From positions 40,908 to 104,907 of the forward strand of contig MNCI01006539.1 in the NCBI GenBank assembly GCA_015680685.1: DNA of 64,000 bases. The letters run 5' to 3'. Below are positions 46,141 through 58,763 of this stretch, piece by piece; the stretch's first letter is position 1; each line of letters begins with the position of its first letter. Made by a program: the position numbers and the translations under genes. Under the pieces are notes generated by a model, which made no database searches, was not told where the DNA came from, and saw only the letters and a program-made list of their open reading frames with translations. This DNA comes from Gnetum montanum. Taxonomy: Eukaryota > Streptophyta > Gnetopsida > Gnetales > Gnetaceae.

Positions 46141-47419
46141 ATAATTTTTTTTGAAAGGTAGGAACTCTCTAAACATGTAATACCATCCTTTCTAATCTTA
46201 GATTGAAGATCATTACATTAGTTATAAAACTTGTAAATGAATTATTGATCATCACAAGAAAATAGAAAATAAAAACAAACCAACATACTAATAAGTGAAA
46301 GAAAAATTACCATGAAACCATGACTAAAAGAAAAGACTATAATAGTAGTAGTATTAAAAATATATTTAATTAACAAAAATACATATATACAAATAGAAGG
46401 CTAGAAATTAAAATTAACTAAAAATAAATGAAATATCATGATCTAACAATCTAGAAATACTGACTCTAGTAATACCAAAGTATGTTTAGTTATACATAAA
46501 TCCATAATACGAATACATAAAACATGAATTAAGGAATAATATGATACATATTTATAACACCATAAATGTGTTATAGGATAAAAGACTAATGCTAGAAAAT
46601 AAAATATATATAGAATTCAAATCAACATCAAACATTCAAGGATCTCATTGTTCCAACTAGCCTTGGTGACCTATAATTAATAGAGAAATCTTGGCATCTT
46701 CTCTACCTTAATTAAGGGCAAGGCCCATGGTGGTGGATAGGTGAAGGCATGTTGCCTTATAAAGTATATTAATGTGCACAAATGATCCAAATATCCAAGA
46801 GCACTCATCAAACCTAAATTTAAATATCAAAGAATCTAATAAAAATAAACTATCTACTTCATCCATTAACCTACAAACAAAGAAGCTAGCACACACCCTA
46901 CTCAATTTCATATGTTTAAATTATCCAAATTTTCAAATTTCAAATGACAAAATACCTTGCACATGGATTTATAATTAGTCTCAAACAAAGCTACTAGCAT
47001 TAGTGGTGCCACCCATGACTGACCTCTAATGTTCTAGAGACATAAAACAAAAGGATTAATGAGACATGGATCATTATCTCATGTAGAATAAGGCCTACAA
47101 TGAAAGTCATACTAATGCATCCTAGTGGGGATCAAATATCAAACATCTTCAAGAAACCCATCTTTAATTGACCACACAACTTGATGCTAGCTCTTGATAA
47201 TCAACATTCATATAGATATCCAAATAAGGCAAAGCAAACATTGATGACGGAGGGATCAAAACAACACCCAACATGTCAAAAAAATTTTCAAGGTCCAACA
47301 ATTGACTTCAACTAAAATTGACATGTCAAAGAAACCTAACTCTAACAAACTAAGTCGAATAAGATCAAAACACATCAAAATAAGATAAATGAACCTCCAA
47401 TAGCAATAGTGGATCTATG

Positions 47420-47900
47420 ATGGTAAAACTGGGATACCATGATCTATGCATGACCTCATCATGATCCAATGGTAAAAGCTATGATGGAAAACCTTTTCAA
47501 AAACTTGATCATGATCTAACCATGATCCATGATGGAGAGAACATGACTTAAACATGACTTTTAGTTGAATAGAATAAGTGGAAATGATGTGAAATGTAAA
47601 AAAATGTCCAAGGTAAAGTACATAATGAATTAAACATGACTTATGATGATAGACAATGACTATGATACAACCTAGAACTAACTAAAAAATTTACAAAATG
47701 ATGTAAAATAGTAAAAATGGTAACAAATACTTGATCATGTTCTTATTAAAACTCATTGTATATTATATTTTGCAAAGTAGAGACTAAGAAATTCACAAAA
47801 AGATCAAAGATTAATCATGATCCCACCCTGAATTGTGATGGATGACCATAATCTAACCACAACTCATGGTGAATGTTAGCAATCATACCATGAGTCGTAG
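47420..47900. repeat. Second cluster of CATGATCATGG/CATGAGTC palindromes
   Basis: Dispersed CATGATC, CATGACTT and CATGAGTCGTAG units occur, comparable to 5515-5880 but inverted as a block. It lies beside the LTR-like repeat at 48040-49030 and may be part of that LTR's control region. Confidence 0.45.
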
Positions 47901-48039
47901 TTGACTTGTGATTATAGTAAGGTTTCTAAAGAAAGGACAAAATAGCAAAAGGATACTAGTGAGCATTTGACACTCAAAAAGGAATATCAAAATCATAGAG
48001 GACAAGGCATATCAATCAAAATTAACTAAAACCATTAGG

Positions 48040-49030
48040 AAAAAGTTGTCAATAAGATAATAGTACCAAGATGGGTTTCGTACCCTAATACAAATTATTA
48101 AATAATCATGAAATGACAAAGACTCAAAAGTTCAAAAAACTAGAAACCAATAGATATTATGCTAAGATGAACATAATCAAAACATAACTCTAGGAAAATG
48201 AGAAATACTCTTGTCTCAAACAATTGGTAAATCAGTTCTCAAAAAACACTTGAACCCAAACTTAGTAAACACATAGGTCTCAATTCCTAATTCCTCATCA
48301 AAGTTTACATATTTATTTAAAAAATAAGTAATACCCAACTCACGTTGAATGTGCAAAAAATCCTATGAACTAAAATGAATTAGAAAAAAATGACAAGATT
48401 ACTAATGCATAAAATTAAAGCACAAAGTAATAAAAGTACATAAAACTCAGTCACAAATTCTCATGATAACATGCTCATGAATCAACAAAGCTTCATGCAT
48501 CACTACAATCCTTTAATTCGATAGTACTTCAATGTCAAAGAAGTTAGATTTCAAAGTGTCTAGTTGAATGGAGTCTAGAGGTTTTATGGAAAATCACGCA
48601 AAAAATGCATCATGAAATAACTGGATAATTTCTAGAAATTAAAACATAGTTAAAGTAATTTATCACAAAATCTCATATGATGTATATATTCTTCCATAAC
48701 ACAAAAATAATGTTAGAACTATAACATAAGAAAATAGCAAATAGCACAATAATTTAATTATTAAAATAAAATATTAGGCTCACCCACATCAACCATACCA
48801 TCACATCTACATGTCATGTCCATACCATAGCCTTCATAAGAATCTACCAAAATTCATCCACCTAGTTAGTGTACATCAGCTAATAATAATAGTAATCATA
48901 CATAATAATTCATAGACTTTTCCATAAAATCTGTTAAAGCAAATGATAACTTTCATGCATTTTATGATACTAATTAAGAATGAAATATTCAATAGAATAA
49001 GTATACATTAGGCCTAATCATCTTTGATGG
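48040..49030 (-). mobile_element. Chromovirus-LTR-like repeat, copy 2
   Basis: Homologue of 43450-45000 in the same orientation, about 4.5 kb away. The two could be the LTR pair of one old element, or independent solo LTRs; target duplications were not found. No gene. Confidence 0.5.
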
Positions 49031-49069
49031 GGCTAACCCCATCTACTACATTAGTAAGAAGTAAACTAT

Positions 49070-49400
49070 CATAGCACTATCTGCATTTGAGGTTGGATTC
49101 ATTACAATGGTAGATTACATTCAATACATCTCATGGCTCAAGAAGCTCTTCACTTAATTGAACTTTAAAATGTTTTTTCTATTAAAATCATGTTGGATAA
49201 TACTTTAGCTATTAAACTCTTAAAGGATCATGTCATTCATGAGAAGTTCAAGCATGTTGACATTAAGTACTACTTCATCAAGTAAGAAGTAAAGAAGAGC
49301 AACATCTTAGTCAAATATGTGCCTATGAAAGATCAAATGGCTATTATCCTTATAAAGCCACTTTAAGCCTATAACTTGGACTACCTGTTAATGATATTTA
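49070..49400 (+). pseudogene. Ty1/copia RNase H C-terminal fragment
   Basis: The + strand translation shows IALSAFEVGFITMVDYIQ (family: S-T-A-E-A-E-Y) and WLKKLF, then DNTLAIKLLKDHV (family: D-N-x-S-A-I). KHVDIKYYFI and LVKYVPMKDQMAIILIKP complete the C-terminus of copia RNase H. A few stops and shifts. The rest of the copia element upstream is not present, so it is 5'-truncated. Confidence 0.85.
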
Positions 49401-50334
49401 AGATCTCAAATGTTAAAGAAGTAAGTAAGGAAGATCCTTAAGATTCTAACTCCATGATTCTCATACATTGCATACTGAATAAGGATGTATTTTAAATAGT
49501 ATGAATGCATGTTTTTTAACTTTTCCATCTTCATATCCTTTGATGTTTGATATAGTAGTAAGAAGTGGTGGTCTTTATTTTGATGTGGATATGTTTACCT
49601 TGACGCATTAGGAGTTATAAGTATTTGTGTTTGAAGAAAAAGGGTCTTAGAAGATTAGGAATTAAGAAAATTACTAAGAAGAGCAAGAAGGGGCCAAGAG
49701 CCTTCATGTGTGGCTCATGATCCATGAAGGAAAATTATCAATAAAAATTTATAAATAGGGGAAAATCACTCCCATTGTAATTTGTATTGCATTTTAAGTT
49801 GAACTGAATAGAAGCTCTTCCTTGCTTCAATTCTTGAGTATTCTTGTGAAAGATTTGTGTGCTTGAGGAAGTTCCTTTAGTTTTCTCCTTTTCTCTTCTT
49901 GTATTCTTATGGCATGGTTCTTTTAATTTCAAGAGTGAATCCTCTTTCATTAACTATTTTTCCAAGTTCTCACAAGCATTTCTTTCGTAATTTCTTACAT
50001 TTTAAACATTTTCAAATGTTTCTTACATGCATGTTTTAATTTCATGTTCTTCCAAGTTTTTGAAGTTAATTTCTACTATTAGTAAGGAAAAATTAAAGAA
50101 TTTGAAAATGGCTTTAGGTTTTATTTCATGGGATTCACTTCTCATTTATAGATTCAAGCTAATTTATTTCTTGTTTCCTATTCATGTTGAAGGGTTTCAA
50201 GTTTCTTTTTTGTTAGTTTCATGTAAAAGCTCATGAAAATCCTTGCATGATCTTCTTCTAATCTTTTTTTTTGTAACACCCCTACCTTAGTTACCCCTTA
50301 ATCCTTAGTATGCTTATAATTTAAATCCTTGATA
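49401..50334 (+). mobile_element. Copia 3' untranslated region and LTR-derived DNA
   Basis: It follows copia RNase H in the same sense, where polypurine tract and 3' LTR are expected. It has a TATA-like TTATAAATAGGGG near 49749-49761, then transcript-like T-rich sequence with TTCTTGAGTATTCTTGTG (near 49831). Exact LTR ends were not found. Short frames at 49738-49950 and 50027-50236 are not convincing. Confidence 0.5.
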
Positions 50335-50339
50335 CCTTG

Positions 50340-51204
50340 TGATGAGTCATCATTGGTTGGCTGCATTGACGAGGCCTCGTTGACATGGTGTTTGTTTGTC
50401 GTCTATAAATACATGCCTACCCACCACATTTATGGGAAGTCTAGATTTCAATTGTGGCGAAGCTCTTGCATTTGTTCTATTTGAAAGTTAGAATTTTTTC
50501 CTTGAATGCCCACAACAGAAGTCATTGAGTGTACGGATATTTATTCGAACATTGTTGTACCTAAGCACAATAGTGTGTGCGACAATAAAAACGAGCTTTC
50601 TGATAAACCTTGTAGCACTTTGGATAGATTAGCTCTTCTATTTATGCATTCAATGTTTTCAATTATTTGTTGATTATTCTCAATTATTTCGCAATTATTT
50701 TCTAGCTATTGAATTAATGAGGTTATTAAGCTAGATAGATTAAATACATAAGTACGATCGCTTTGAGCATAACATGTATTCACTTGGTAATCCCAACAAC
50801 ATTATTGCTTGGTACACCTAGTAGCGTAATGTTTGGTCACCTAGCAGTGGATACGTGGGTTCAGGACGTGTACGAAAAGTGGGAATGAATACTTATGTTA
50901 GGATTATCTTAATAATAGTTAGTTAATTAATTCAAATTAGTTAATCAAATTCATTTTACCTATATTTTGAGCACCCAAAACATAAAACATAAAATGATAA
51001 AAATTGGATGCCTCAGTTACACTTAACCATACCAACATGCATCACAAGTGTAATTGGGGAGGACAATGATGGACCTTAAGGCTAGATTCACTTCCTAAAG
51101 GGCTAGTGCACTAGAAACAATAAAGTTTGTAGAATTTGATCAAGTCACACGTGAATGCTTCGTGATTTGTATGGTTGGGTGTAGGGGTACCTCACTGCTC
51201 ATCA
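50340..51204 (+). mobile_element. Solo Athila-like LTR with perfect target duplication
   Basis: 865 bp from TGATGAGTCAT to CTGCTCATCA, in + sense, flanked by CCTTG at 50335-50339 and again at 51205-51209. The subfamily is that of element B: GGCCTC palindromic module at 50352-50388, TATA box (CTATAAATACATG) at 50403, AATAAA near 50584, paired GGTAATCCCA and GGTACACC motifs near 50790-50810. Left by LTR-LTR recombination of a full element, by established mechanism. Confidence 0.95.
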
Positions 51205-53189
51205 CCTTGGTTATTAATTTGTATGTAGATTTAATTATCTTCTTTTTGGTGTTGACTACGCTTTTGGTAATTGGAACTGTGTCTAACTATGTCCTTTATA
51301 ATGACCTTATATAAAAAATAAAAACTATTAAAAATTTAAAAATTTAAATATAATAAAATTAATGTCAAAAATTAAAATTTCTAATTTAAAGTTTAAACTT
51401 ATGTCTTCCTACTTTTTAATATTGAATCTTATAACTTTGTCATCTAACCAATTAATTAGTTTACTAGATGTGGTTACAATTTTCTACCTATTTATAATTA
51501 CAGTTTATTTCATTTAGCCTAGGCAATATACCCAAATTTTTTTTCCATTGGGAGACTCTTCAAATTTAATGACATGAACTCAAAAATACCATTAGCATCA
51601 AAAGCTCTACCTTTTTGCAAAGAAGGTAAGGATTTTAATGAGAGAGGCACAAATGAAAACAATGGCTCAATAAGTAGGAGAAAAAAGAAAGGAATCATGG
51701 TAGTAGCGATGATAAGTGAATGGAGCATGATAGAGTATGAAACAACTAGCGACAAGACTTTATGTGGACCATGAGAGTCATGACAAGTCCCATGAAGCCC
51801 ATAGGAGTTGTAAGGATTTCTATTAGGGTAGACTATGCATGTACTTGAATATAGTAAATAAAAAATAATTTTTTGTCCTATTGTGATGGAGTGAGAATTA
51901 GTGGCATTGGTGACGTAGAGGTGTGTGGCCTCAATTGTGCTAACATAGTTGGATGCTATGTTGTAAATCACCTTGTTGCACTAATGTACCAAAGCTATCT
52001 CTTTTTCCATGAATGCTACCCATGCCAAACATGGGAAAAAACCTTTCTCTAACATAGTGTATACACCACCTCTCACACCTATGCTTCATTCATGGTCATC
52101 ATGCTTCCAAATGACATGTACATTATGTTGTCTCACTATTTTTTTTATAACCATGTTGCACACTCTATTGTCATGTTAGTCATATTGATAGCATTATCTC
52201 AAACTCTCCATCATCTTCACAAGATATCAATGATCCCACCATCACAATGACACTAGCATCTACTTTGCTGCCCACTATGAGTGTTGTGATTTAGGCTAAA
52301 TGAAGGAATTTCCAAGCACTCATCATAGCATTTGTGCATTGGCAAGCACTATCACCTGTTCCAAAAACCAGTCATCATAGTATCCCCAACACTCCCTTGG
52401 CTATAGAAATTATGGCAAGTCCACCATGCTAAGGCTAATGTCCTCAAGAAGTCCAAACAAGACTACAACTACCAAGGCCTTAGAGTTAGCATTGGCATGC
52501 ATTAAGACTTGCAAGGATATTCATTTGATTATTTAATTTACACATGTTTATTTGATGCTAACATTTTTGGATTTAGCCATACCTATGCATAGTTATCCAA
52601 TGACCTAATATTTGATTCCAATATCCCTTACGGATTATTTGTAATTTGCTTTTCCTACTTAGTGATATAGACTAACTTTTCCATTTTTTTTTACCTCCTA
52701 GGTGATACATGTGCTAGTAGAGGAAATGGTTCTTCCTTATATAAGGTACTTTATGTTGGTTTTCCATAATTTCAATATTAACTTTCTCTCCATTTTAATA
52801 CCCTAACCTATGATTTTGAGATTTGTATTTTGAATCAATCATATTCATATACTTCTATGTCATTCTAATCTAAGCCTAGGTCAAGTAGGTGATTATATGT
52901 TTCTAGAAATTTCTTGTATATCCAACAAAAAACTTTTTGATTAGCAAGAAAAAAAAAGAATGATGTTTTCAAAAGGAAAAAGCCCATATTTTTTATAATC
53001 ATTCCATGATAACTTTTGCACTTAATTAAATTTTGACTCAATTATTATTCTCAAAAACATAGAAAGCTAGGAAAAGAAAAATTAGCATAGATTTAGGAGA
53101 AAAGATAGATCAATAATATATACTCATAATAAATAAAAATCTTATGAGCTAAAAGTTATTAATCATACCTCTTAAAGATTTCTTCTTGG
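51205..53189. other. Unassigned stretch
   Basis: The longest frame (150 codons, minus, 51519-51971) is hydrophobic, matches no family I know, and overlaps a frame on the other strand, so I do not call it a gene. 52000-52500 is slightly richer in GC and full of Cys/His-like codons without a motif. No repeat partner was found in the window. Confidence 0.3.
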
Positions 53190-53545
53190 AAATAAATGAT
53201 AAGTTTAGGAAAAAAAGAAAACATAAAACTATTAGCTCATTATGTTGGATCTTTTGTAATTATTAAAAACAATGATTTAGTCACCTATCAAATTAGTATA
53301 TCTTTGTTATGTTACATGGACTTCAGGATGTTTTATTATCAAAATGTTTGGTTATATATATATATCAATTTAAAGAAAAACAATATAAAAAATTATGAAT
53401 TGTATGGATAAAAAAGTTAATTATTATGGTGACATTTGTATGAAGAAAATTTTTTTTGGTGTTCAAGAAGTTACATGGAAAATGAAGTAAGAATTATGCT
53501 TCTCAACCTAAAATCTTCTAGGAGGATGATTTTTAAGGAAGAAAA
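53190..53545 (+). pseudogene. Chromovirus integrase C-terminus and chromodomain fragment
   Basis: LLAHYVGSFVIIKNNDLVTYQI matches the GPY/F module (family: L-A-P-R-Y-x-G-P-F-x-I), and MDFRMFYYQNV corresponds to the H-x-V-F-H-V-S box. GVQEVTWKMK (53461-53492) is the chromodomain core, close to QEVTWKVKK of element E. Heavily decayed, 5'-truncated. Confidence 0.65.
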
Positions 53546-54581
53546 TATCTTACATTCTTAGTTTAAGAATTCATTTTATTCTTTTATTGCTATGTTTAGC
53601 CTTTCCTAGATTTAATCCCAAGACCCTTTAATTGCTAAATTCATTGGTTTTATGTTTGAGTGCTTGCTTGCCTAGTTTTCTTAGCTCTTTATAGCTATGA
53701 ATATTTTTTATGAGATTTCTATATTTTATGTGAACTTGTATGAGGTTCAATTATGAATTTCTATACATTGTGATCTTAATTATTTCATTAATATTTTTTT
53801 TCTAATTTTTTATCTTAATTATTATTTCAATTGTTATTTTATACCCTTGTGGGTTACTTCATTGTGTTCTTGTTTGGTTTCAAAATTTTGACCGCATACT
53901 TGATAATGAATATTTATACAATTCTTTTCTCTCATAAACTATTATTATTTAGTAGTCATTTTCTATATAAGTTATACCAATATTGTTCAACTATATCTAG
54001 CTCTAAGTACTATGGAAGTTCATTTTATTTTTATTCCTAGCTTAATTAATTTATTTTGGCTAGCTTGTTTATATGTTAAGCTTTCATATCATTGAATGTG
54101 ACTATATTTCATATATAGGTTTGTAATACCTTGGTTCTAGAATCCATTTTCCTTATTTGTTATGCCTTATGACTTGAACCTTTGGGGTGTATCTATTTGT
54201 GTATTTTTTCATTAACAAGCCTAGGCATTGTGCTTGTGTACCATGCTTGTGACTAATGTTTTAATTATAATTTGGTTTTATTACATGCTTAAGCTATGTG
54301 ATTTATGAATACTTTTCTAAGGTTTGATTTTATATTTTAATTGTTTTATTTTTAGGATATGTTCACTAACCATTATTGGAATTTTAAGTAAGTAGATATC
54401 AAGTATTAGATAGGTCATTGTCACATGGGGTTCTAAATGAAGCATGTACTATGCTTTAGTTATTATTTGTTTGGAATATTTAGCCATGATTTTATATTTT
54501 GTTTTATGATTGCAAAAATATTTTATTTACTTTATAATGGTAGTATAGAATAATATCCTCTAGAAAACTATGTAGGAATTC
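53546..54581 (+). mobile_element. Chromovirus 3' LTR remnant
   Basis: It follows the chromodomain in sense and matches the reverse complement of 44450-44860 (blocks GTACCATG-TTGTGA, TGTTTTAATTATAATT and TATTTTAATTGTTTTA, 54235-54350). It ends where a SINE begins. Ends not resolved. Confidence 0.5.
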
Positions 54582-54722
54582 AACAATGAGATAATAGCCT
54601 AGTAGTAAGACTTGATTCGAAACCTCCAAGTCATGGGTTTGATTCTCTTATGAAATGTTAAATTAGACTATATATCTTGGGGTGTGCCGATATTACAATT
54701 ATTTCAAGGTTCCAACACCCTA
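54582..54722 (+). mobile_element. tRNA-derived SINE, copy 1
   Basis: A box TAGCCTAGTAGT (54596-54607) and B box GGGTTTGATTCTC (54636-54648) at tRNA-like spacing, followed by a tail (ACTATATATCTTGGGGTGT) seen again near 59476. It cannot be a tRNA gene: there is no acceptor stem or anticodon arm. Confidence 0.7.
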
Positions 54723-55007
54723 CATCACCCTCCCCCCACCCAACCTTCCTATCAACTATGTAGGGATTCAAACCTTAGATCTTGTATAACTTATAGCTTT
54801 TATGTAGCTTGCACGTTAGTAACTAAAAAGTGTTTGGAGGCTTAACCTTGGAAATATATTAATTTTATAAGTAAAGCTTATATTTTAATTTTATATTTGG
54901 GCTACATATGTTTTCTAGATACTAGTCATCACTAGCAGTATCCATTGGTTAAAACCTTAACATGCTCTTATGATCATAAATACCTAGCAATCCTTCCATT
55001 AGAAACT

Positions 55008-55090
55008 GACAATGAGATGTTAGCCTAGTGGTAAAACTTTTCATTTGAAATCTTCAAGTCATAGATTTGATTCTAGTAGACAATGCTAAG
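55008..55090 (+). mobile_element. tRNA-derived SINE, copy 2 (head only)
   Basis: Same head as copy 1: ACAATGAGAT, A box TAGCCTAGTGGT (55021-55032), B box AGATTTGATTCTAG (55061-55075). The tail diverges after about 55090. Confidence 0.65.
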
Positions 55091-55379
55091 TTATAAAGTT
55101 CTAAATTAAAATCCAAACATCACATAACATAGTAAAAACTAGAATTCTCTCAATGGTTTGTGAATCTTAAGGGTTTAATATAGAGTTTTTGAAATAATTT
55201 TTTTTTTGATGAGAAATGATATCAAGACAAAGAATAATAATGTCTCTCACATTATAGAGATTATGAACAATTCTAAAGATTTCAATTTTGTTTTACCTAA
55301 TGATTTATATGAATCTTGGTCAAAACATATTACTTCATGATACATATTTTGCATATTATTGGATTTGTTCACTTGAATA

Positions 55380-55700
55380 ATGGTTTTACACCAACAATTT
55401 AGGCTATCCTTGAACAGTATGGAATTAATGTTTTGCATGTCCAATATTTTTCCAAATCTTTTTTGCTTGTTAAACTTGCTAATTCTGAAATGGTTAATAA
55501 TTCATTAGATATAAAAATTTTTATGGACTAGCATAGTACTTTTATTGCTCAAGAATGGAAAGTGGACTTTGATCAAATTCCTCTCAAATTCCTTGCTAGA
55601 TTGAATTAGAAAATCTTAATCTTATTTTTCAAACTGTACTAGATAGTGTGCAGTGCATGCATTATTTTATAGATATTAATTTACAGTAGAAGAAGACAAA
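55380..55700 (+). pseudogene. LINE ORF1-like (DUF4283-type) fragment
   Basis: FLLVKLANSEMVNN, then EWKVDFDQIPLKF, resembles the LINE ORF1 pattern in which F-L-V-R-F is followed by a W-x-P-x-F-x-P and I-P-V-W-V-R-L block. It is short and interrupted, so the assignment is tentative. The alternative is an unrelated decayed frame. Confidence 0.4.
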
Positions 55701-55799
55701 ATTCAAACTCAAGGTTGTTAAATAGTAATTTTTCCAAAAAAAATTATATATTATAATTTTCAAGGATTTTGAAGCTATTATTTCCATGAAGGCCATGTT

Positions 55800-57175
55800 T
55801 GTTGGTGATCGTTTAGGACCATCAATGTTGGGGCCTTCAAGTCTTGTGGGGTCACAGGATAAAAGGTGTTCTTCAAATAGGATTTAGGTGCTTGTTAGTC
55901 TCTGGCAACACCAATGCCCAAATACCTCCAAATAGGCTTAGTGGTTATGAAATGAACTAAACTTGAGTATGTGTTTGCTATTGTGAATGTTGAAATGGTT
56001 GGGTTGTGTATGAAACTGCAATTGGCTATCATAAACGAAATTCAACTAACTTTGTTAAACACTATGAGTTGTTGAGGGTTCATATTTTGTCAAATCACTT
56101 AGTCTATATAGTCTCTATAGTACGTTATTTGTAACAAATAAAATTTTGCAAAAACATTTGAGCACAATTTTGCCAATTTACTTCTAGTTTCTCCTAGAGA
56201 GAGTTTCATAAGAAAACTAGAAATAGAGCGAGATTTAATGGACTTAGAAAGAGAAAAGAAAAGAAAGTAGATTTGTGTGAAATCTCAAATATTTAAGTAA
56301 GATAAATTGCCATGAGGAAACACTTCGCAATAAAGCTATTCAATTCAATCTAACTATGAATTGCCCAAACCCTCTAAGCTCAACAAGCAATTTCATAAAA
56401 GACAATTTTATTATACTACCAAAAATGCTATGTAAATGCCAAAGTACAAGTCTTTATTTTGGCTAGTTAATAATTGTTAAGAATTCCATTCAATAGAGCC
56501 TTAAAAAATTTTGAAAATTTTAGGATCAAAATACCAAGGCAATACACTTTAAAACAATGAAGCTATTTCAATCATCTCAAAGAATTAAAGAATTTCCTAG
56601 ATCCTCTATGCTCAAAATAGACATTTTCGTTAAGACATTACTATTAAATTACTCTTGTGTATTTTCAACAACATAAGCTCTTTTATCGCACATCTTAATA
56701 GAAGTCTAATATTGCACAAAAAATAGAGCTATAAAGACAACTTAGAAAAATCCCAAACTTAAATGCCAAGCACGATACTATCTAAAATATTAGCTAGGTA
56801 ACTAAAATAAAATGGGAAGAAATAAACTTACAAAATTAAAATAAAAGAAGTTGAATTGATGCCTTTAGCAAGCCATGCTTTTACAATCTTCTCCTCCTTA
56901 ATCTACCCTTAAAGCCCTTTTTATAATGATTTTAGGATAGTTACAATTATCATAAAAGGTTGAGATGGGTTACAAATATCTAAGGGATTAATTTGTAACC
57001 ACCCTATGAAGTTATAACTTCCATAAGAAATTATGAGAAATTTGAGCCAAAGTTGACAAGTGTCTTCTTAGTAATGGAAAACCAAAATTAGCTACAAATA
57101 TCTTAGAATTTTAGTTGTAACTAAAAAGCAAGTTACAACTTCCATAAATAATAGGTGTTTGTTGTTTTTTTTTTT
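55800..57175 (-). mobile_element. LTR-like repeat, family 3, copy 3
   Basis: Homologous to 12015-13535 from the shared TTGGTGATC start, with the minus-strand TATA box near 56919-56926. It ends at a poly-T run (57163-57174). The host-like sequence starts directly after. No primer site on the low-coordinate side. Confidence 0.6.
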
Positions 57176-57189
57176 AAAACAAATCTAAC

Positions 57190-58760
57190 TACCACTGAAA
57201 ATTATACCGCTTACTGACGTCCAACCAACGAGTGAAGTAGACAATGAAACAAGTCCAACAAATAACGTAGGTGTTGTTTGGCATGGCATGCACTGGGAAT
57301 TAACAAATTTGTAGCAGCAACAAATTGCACATGAGGACGGTCATGACCACAGAAGGTGACGGCCTCGGTGACGGTGGTGTTGCTAGGGCTTGATGCAGGC
57401 CGTGAATTTTGTTGGCTAGAAGCATTGAATAGTGCTGTCATGGTGTCCAGCTCCAACACTTGGTGGAATCAACTTCCAGTTTCAGCAGCAGCAGCAGCAG
57501 AGAAGCAATCATGGCAAACCTGAAATGGACGAGATTCTGGCATGAACGGTTACTCGCCACAGTACTTGGTCCCCTGGATGAAGTTAAAGGCCATTCTGCA
57601 CGATGTCAACTACGTCTTCGATGGTAGCGGCATCGTCAACTCCACCGGCAATGTTTTCGTAAGCAAGCAACCATTAGAGGCAGCATCAGAATCCACATCC
57701 ACATCCTTATCATCATCGTCGTTTTCCACGGAAATAGCATGCTGGATTCGTGGGTTGAAGGATAGAGTCTGGTTAAAAAATGTCCCCAAACCAATTCGGA
57801 TCATCTATATTAATTGGTTGAAAGGCAGACAGCATCGCTTCAGAAGTAATCTACACATCTGCGTTTGCGGCATTGGTTCAATAATCTCCACCTTTGCATC
57901 GAGTGTGGCTTCACCGTTGCCGTACGCGGCTGCTTCTGCGTGTCTTTGTAGATGCTGGACTGCTCCTTTTGCGTTTGTGAATTCATCATCAATCTTTCTG
58001 CCAGCTAATGACGGTGCACTTTTTCCTGCAATGACAAAAACAGCCGGTTTGCTAGAGGCATTTTCCACCTGAGACGTACCAACTGCCAGGTTGCTCTTTG
58101 CCTCGGAAATGAATGCTCTAGATATCTCAGCTTTAATTTCTTAGGACAGGGATCTCGTAGTCTGACCTGTTACTGAATCAACTAATTTTGTTATATAATC
58201 AAATGGACTCTTGAAGCTTATTTGTGGTTTTGAAAATTAAATGAAGCTTTCACCTGATTTCTTATCTTCAGGACCCCCATTAATAGTCGCTATCCCAGGC
58301 TTTTGTTGCATCAAACAAGGTCGTTTAAGACATTGCATCAGTGTTATGGGACGATGTTACTGGTACTGAAGTTACTTTTGTACTAAAATTCTCCATTCCA
58401 TTAGAACTGCCACGTATATTTTTCAAGGTGTCACTGGTTGGCATATTCTTAAACAAAATGGGAGCTTGAATCTTGCCTGCTGGACTTCCAGATCCCTACT
58501 ATGATTTTCTCATCCTCTGGTTTCACATGAACACAAGATCCTGCTCCTGTAGTATTCAGAGAATGTACTTTCACTGTATTAGTTGCAACTTTCTGAGTTA
58601 ACTCTCTTGGATCAATTGATGCTCTATGCTGATTATCATTGTTGAATGGTAATGGTTGCGTAACTGGTAATGCTCTTTTAACCGTGGTTTTTGGAGTCCC
58701 GACATTGGCCCAAGCACAATTATTCGCATCTCTTCCCCTCATTGTATCTGGTTCCTGCAA
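57190..58760 (-). pseudogene. Unidentified host-gene-like pseudogene
   Basis: GC-richer than anything nearby. The minus strand carries gene-like residue composition in several pieces: 58449-58760 (100 codons, shifting frame near 58480), about 58200-57805 with KPAVFVIAGKSAPSLAGRK and AEAAAYGNGEATLDAKVEI, one stop at 57805, then on in frame to 57610 with an acidic run (ENDDDDKDVDVDSD). I do not recognise the protein. A 176-codon frame on the + strand (57542-58072) overlaps the same DNA. The minus frame is preferred because it continues past 58072 and agrees with the CLC fragment's strand, but this is not certain. Confidence 0.45.
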
Positions 58761-58763
58761 GCT

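Larger units (their letters stand above)
45001..48039. other. Decayed DNA between two LTR-like repeats
   Basis: No gene recognised. It contains a segment shared with the LINE-like region (45415-46140) and a palindrome cluster (47420-47900). Short reading frames here appear in overlapping pairs on both strands and look like AT-composition artefacts. Confidence 0.4.

Noticed and set aside
51519-51971. 150-codon minus-strand frame as a gene
   Set aside because: No family match, hydrophobic AT-driven composition, overlapping frame on the other strand, no supporting context.
54582-54722. tRNA gene
   Set aside because: A and B boxes only; no cloverleaf stems or anticodon, and a second decayed copy nearby. 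It is a SINE head.
57542-58072. 176-codon plus-strand frame as a host gene
   Set aside because: The minus strand of the same DNA has more protein-like composition, continues beyond this frame and agrees with the strand of the neighbouring CLC fragment. I could not exclude the plus frame fully.
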